Positions 61,810-64,000 of a DNA stretch of 64,000 bases are shown in pieces. The notes below the pieces were generated by a model. It did no database searches. It was not told the origin of the DNA and saw only the letters and a program-made list of their open reading frames with translations. Both the position numbers and the translations under genes were made by a program. Source of the DNA: Pseudomonas libanensis (GTDB lineage: Bacteria > Pseudomonadota > Gammaproteobacteria > Pseudomonadales > Pseudomonadaceae); the NCBI RefSeq assembly GCF_001439685.1, contig NZ_JYLH01000010.1, positions 185,418 to 249,417 on the forward strand. The letters run 5' to 3'. The number at the start of each line of letters is the position of its first letter. The first letter of the stretch is position 1.

Positions 61810-63129
61810 TTAGTCCGTGGTAATCCGCGAATGCTTGCGCGTGTCCTTCATGGTCACGTACACCATCAGCGACACCGCGATACACGCGGTCACGTACCAG
61901 TAGTAGCCGGTTTCCATGCCGATGCTCTTGAACCACAGGGCGATGTATTCAGCGGTACCGCCGAAGATCGACACGGTCAGGGCATACGGCAGGCCCACGC
62001 CCAGGGCGCGGATTTCGGTGGGGAACAGTTCGGCTTTCACCACGGCGTTGATCGATGTGTAGCCGCTGACGATGATCAGCGCCGCCATGATCAGGAAGAA
62101 CGCACCCCACCAGGACTGGATGGTGTGCAGGGTGGTGAGGATCGGCACGGTGAACAGGGTGCCGAGGATACCGAAGGCGATCAGGATCGGCCGCCGGCCA
62201 ATCTTGTCCGACAGCCCGCCGACCAGGGGTTGCAGGCACATGAACAGGAACAGCGTGGCCGCCGAGATGGTGGTGGAGTCGGAAATGCTCATGCCGACCG
62301 TGTTCACCAGGTATTTCTGCATGTAGGTGGTGTAGGTGTAGAACGCCAGGGTGCCGCCCATGGTCAGGCCGACCACGGTCATCAGTTCCTTGGGGTGGCG
62401 CATCAAGGTGCGCATGGCGCTTTCCTTGGCTTTTTCCTTCTTGGTGAACGACTCGGTTTCTTCCATGCCACGACGCAGGTACAGCGCGACCACTGCACAC
62501 AAGGCGCCGATGGCGAACGGGATACGCCAGCCCCAGGCATACAGCTGCTCGGTGGTCAGCAGTTGTTGCAGCACGATCAGCACCGCCAGCGCGATGAGCT
62601 GGCCGGAGATCAGGGTCACGTACTGGAAGCTGGAGTAGAAGCCACGGCGTTCCTTGGTCGCCATTTCGCTGAGGTAAGTGGCAGAGGTGCCGTATTCGCC
62701 ACCGACCGACAGGCCCTGCAGCAAACGGGCAAACACCAGCAGGATCGGCGCGCCGATACCAATGACTTCATAGCTTGGGCTCAGGGCAATCAGCAGGGAG
62801 CCGAAGCACATCAGGTAGACCGAGGCCATCAGGGCTTTTTTACGTCCGACTTTGTCGGCATACAGGCCCATCAGCCAGCCACCGATGGGGCGCATCAGGA
62901 AGCCCACGGCGAAGATCGCGGCGGTGTTGAGCAATTGGGCGGTGGTGTCGCCCTTGGGGAAGAAGGTCTTGGCGAAGTACAGCGAGAAGGCGGCGTAGAC
63001 GTACCAGTCGTACCACTCGACCATGTTGCCCACCGACCCGCTGAAGATCGATTTGATTCGGCTGGAAGTGGTGCGTTCTTTCGCCGGCGCAGCCGCCGAC
63101 CCCAGAGGCAAGGTATTGGAGTTATCCAT
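61810..63129 (-). CDS. KgtP-type MFS dicarboxylate/alpha-ketoglutarate:H+ symporter
   Basis: A 439-residue 12-TM metabolite:H+ symporter. MFS motif A reads GWLMGLYADKVGRKKAL, and the repeated motif is SDKIGRRP; the stretches SVGGEYGTSATYLSE and YTTYMQKYLVNTVGM closely resemble E. coli KgtP as I recall it. It imports 2-oxoglutarate or a related acid. ATG 63129 (MDNSNTLPLG) is chosen because AAGGA lies 7 nt upstream, which is inside the longer frame that opens at 63144. Confidence 0.87.
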   Translation of the reverse strand: MDNSNTLPLGSAAAPAKERTTSSRIKSIFSGSVGNMVEWYDWYVYAAFSLYFAKTFFPKGDTTAQLLNTAAIFAVGFLMRPIGGWLMGLYADKVGRKKALMASVYLMCFGSLLIALSPSYEVIGIGAPILLVFARLLQGLSVGGEYGTSATYLSEMATKERRGFYSSFQYVTLISGQLIALAVLIVLQQLLTTEQLYAWGWRIPFAIGALCAVVALYLRRGMEETESFTKKEKAKESAMRTLMRHPKELMTVVGLTMGGTLAFYTYTTYMQKYLVNTVGMSISDSTTISAATLFLFMCLQPLVGGLSDKIGRRPILIAFGILGTLFTVPILTTLHTIQSWWGAFFLIMAALIIVSGYTSINAVVKAELFPTEIRALGVGLPYALTVSIFGGTAEYIALWFKSIGMETGYYWYVTACIAVSLMVYVTMKDTRKHSRITTD

Positions 63130-63144
63130 TGAAGGATCCTTCAT

Positions 63145-63521
63145 CTAGTTGTTTTTATGGAGCGTGCTTGAGCACTGCCTGGTTCGGGCTATAGCAGGAG
63201 CTGTGCCAGGTAGATGAAGGCCCGGAATAGAAGGGTTGCAGGATTTTTTTGAGCGGAAAATTGCCGATGGTTTTCGGCTGGTAAGCGGAAATCCGCTTAT
63301 GGTTGCTGACGCCATCGGGGCATAGGTATCTACACAACTCTGTAGCGCTCAACGGTAACCACGATGCGAAGCGAGCCGCTCTTGATCTTGATCTCAGGCG
63401 CCCCGTTAAACCACGCTGGCGGATTACGGGCACACCGAGCCTAGGCGAGGTGCAGAGTGGTGGGGCAAGAGCCCTTTGGTTACCGGCGTTTTTCAAGGTA
63501 GTTGTCGCGTCAACCGTTCTG
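63145..63521. repeat. 377-bp gene-free stretch with an interspersed repeat next to the IS3 end
   Basis: After the transporter's upstream region, about 63320-63490 contains pieces of a dispersed Pseudomonas repeat: CATAGGTATCTACACAACT (63321-63339), then CTCTTGATCTTGATCTCAGG, the CACACCGAGCCTAGGCGAGG block and TGGGGCAAGAGCCCTTTGG. Pieces recur near 10067-10085 and, inverted, at 10307-10330. No gene is supported. The IS3 left end must lie near 63490-63520 but its terminal repeat cannot be fixed. Confidence 0.7.
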
Positions 63522-64000
63522 CTATGCCGCTTTTTGTTCGGTCTGCTGTTCCCGATCCGGATTCAGCAACACCGTTCCTACCGGTTCCCAGTTACGTGTT
63601 TGCCCTGACCACCGTTCAGGTCTTTTCCGGCGCTCCCGCTCATACAGCTCATGGCGCAGTGCCAGGATCTGATGATCTTTCCCTCCATGGCGCTCTGATG
63701 GGGTGACGAAGCGGATCCGGCTGTGCCGGTGTTCGCTGTTGTACCACCGCATAAAATCCCTCACCCAAGTCCGTGCAGCGTCCAAGCTGGCGAAGCCTTC
63801 CAAGGGCCATTGCGGGCAGTACTTCAGTGTCCTAAACAGTGATTCCGAGTACGGGTTGTCATTGCTCACGCGGGGACGACCGCGAGAAGGCGTGATGCCC
63901 AGCTCATACATTTTGCTTAACAGCGTCACCGATTTCATTGGCGCTCCGTTATCAGAGTGCAACACCAAGGGCTCACGCAGGCACTTCTCATTGATCACGC
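63522..64000 (-). CDS. IS3-family transposase (OrfB), C-terminal part, 5' end outside the window
   Basis: About 159 residues of the DDE integrase-core transposase are visible, read from the right edge down to TAG 63522-63524. The second Asp and the Glu of the D,D,E triad are in PLVLHSDNGAPMKS and SNDNPYSESLFRTLKY, spaced about 35 residues. The RWYNSEHRHSRIRF region and TPSERHGG are typical of the OrfB C-terminus. The frame has no break in the part seen. The rest of the element lies beyond base 64000. Confidence 0.9.
   Translation of the reverse strand, partial: VINEKCLREPLVLHSDNGAPMKSVTLLSKMYELGITPSRGRPRVSNDNPYSESLFRTLKYCPQWPLEGFASLDAARTWVRDFMRWYNSEHRHSRIRFVTPSERHGGKDHQILALRHELYERERRKRPERWSGQTRNWEPVGTVLLNPDREQQTEQKAA

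Overview
The window is a piece of the chromosome of a fluorescent pseudomonad, most likely the Pseudomonas fluorescens group. The evidence is the gene content and order (rimM-trmD-rplS, xerD-dsbC-hom-thrC, colRS followed by a methyltransferase and a WapQ/InaA-type kinase, gap divergent from edd-glk-gltR-gtrS), the GC-rich codon use, and at least nine paired REP palindromes of the GTGGGAGCTGGCTTGCCTGC type lying between genes. Genus identification rests on recognition of proteins, not on a search.

Layout. Bases 1-6242 hold housekeeping genes: the end of rimM, trmD, rplS, then xerD, dsbC, hom and thrC. Bases 6412-12378 hold a Roc/Sad-like phosphorelay: a BvgS-type hybrid kinase, a REC-EAL response regulator and a convergent NarL-type regulator whose gene overlaps the end of the EAL gene. 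Bases 12585-16780 hold a DUF3509-like small protein, a class III CoA-transferase, yaeQ and recJ. The minus-strand pair at 16919-20841 is mprF plus a VirJ/AcvB-type hydrolase, that is, aminoacyl-phosphatidylglycerol synthesis and probable turnover. Two tandem initiator tRNA genes follow, then dinB under a clear LexA box, and minus-strand proS-lipoprotein and atl-ampG. Bases 27900-32522 hold a DUF481 outer-membrane protein, a HugZ-like protein, fxsA and groES-groEL.

Bases 32581-39287 form an envelope-maintenance region: a PAP2 phosphatase and an LTA-synthase-like sulfatase on the minus strand, divergent from colR-colS, then a methyltransferase, a lipopolysaccharide kinase and a tiny membrane protein. 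Bases 39364-42999 are a diheme oxidoreductase/imelysin/DUF1513 operon (iron-related). After a nitroreductase, a chemoreceptor and ybaN comes a heme-acquisition block (46650-51638): ECF sigma factor, FecR-type anti-sigma, TonB-dependent heme receptor and heme oxygenase, with a 14/15 Fur box in front of the sigma gene. Bases 51860-58090 are the Entner-Doudoroff cluster, with gap divergent from edd-glk-gltR-gtrS and two HexR boxes between them. The right end holds an AraC regulator, a small monooxygenase, a short unknown protein, a flavin-reductase-like protein, a fourfold-repeat membrane protein, a KgtP-type transporter and the 3' end of an IS3-family transposase that runs off the window.

No CRISPR array, prophage, secretion locus or obvious defence island is visible. 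The parts most worth a second look are regulatory and repeat-based: the Roc-like locus with an altered EAL motif and overlapping convergent ends, the matched-arm REP pairs, two mosaic copies of a larger interspersed repeat, the operator-like repeats by the AraC gene, and the four-repeat membrane protein.
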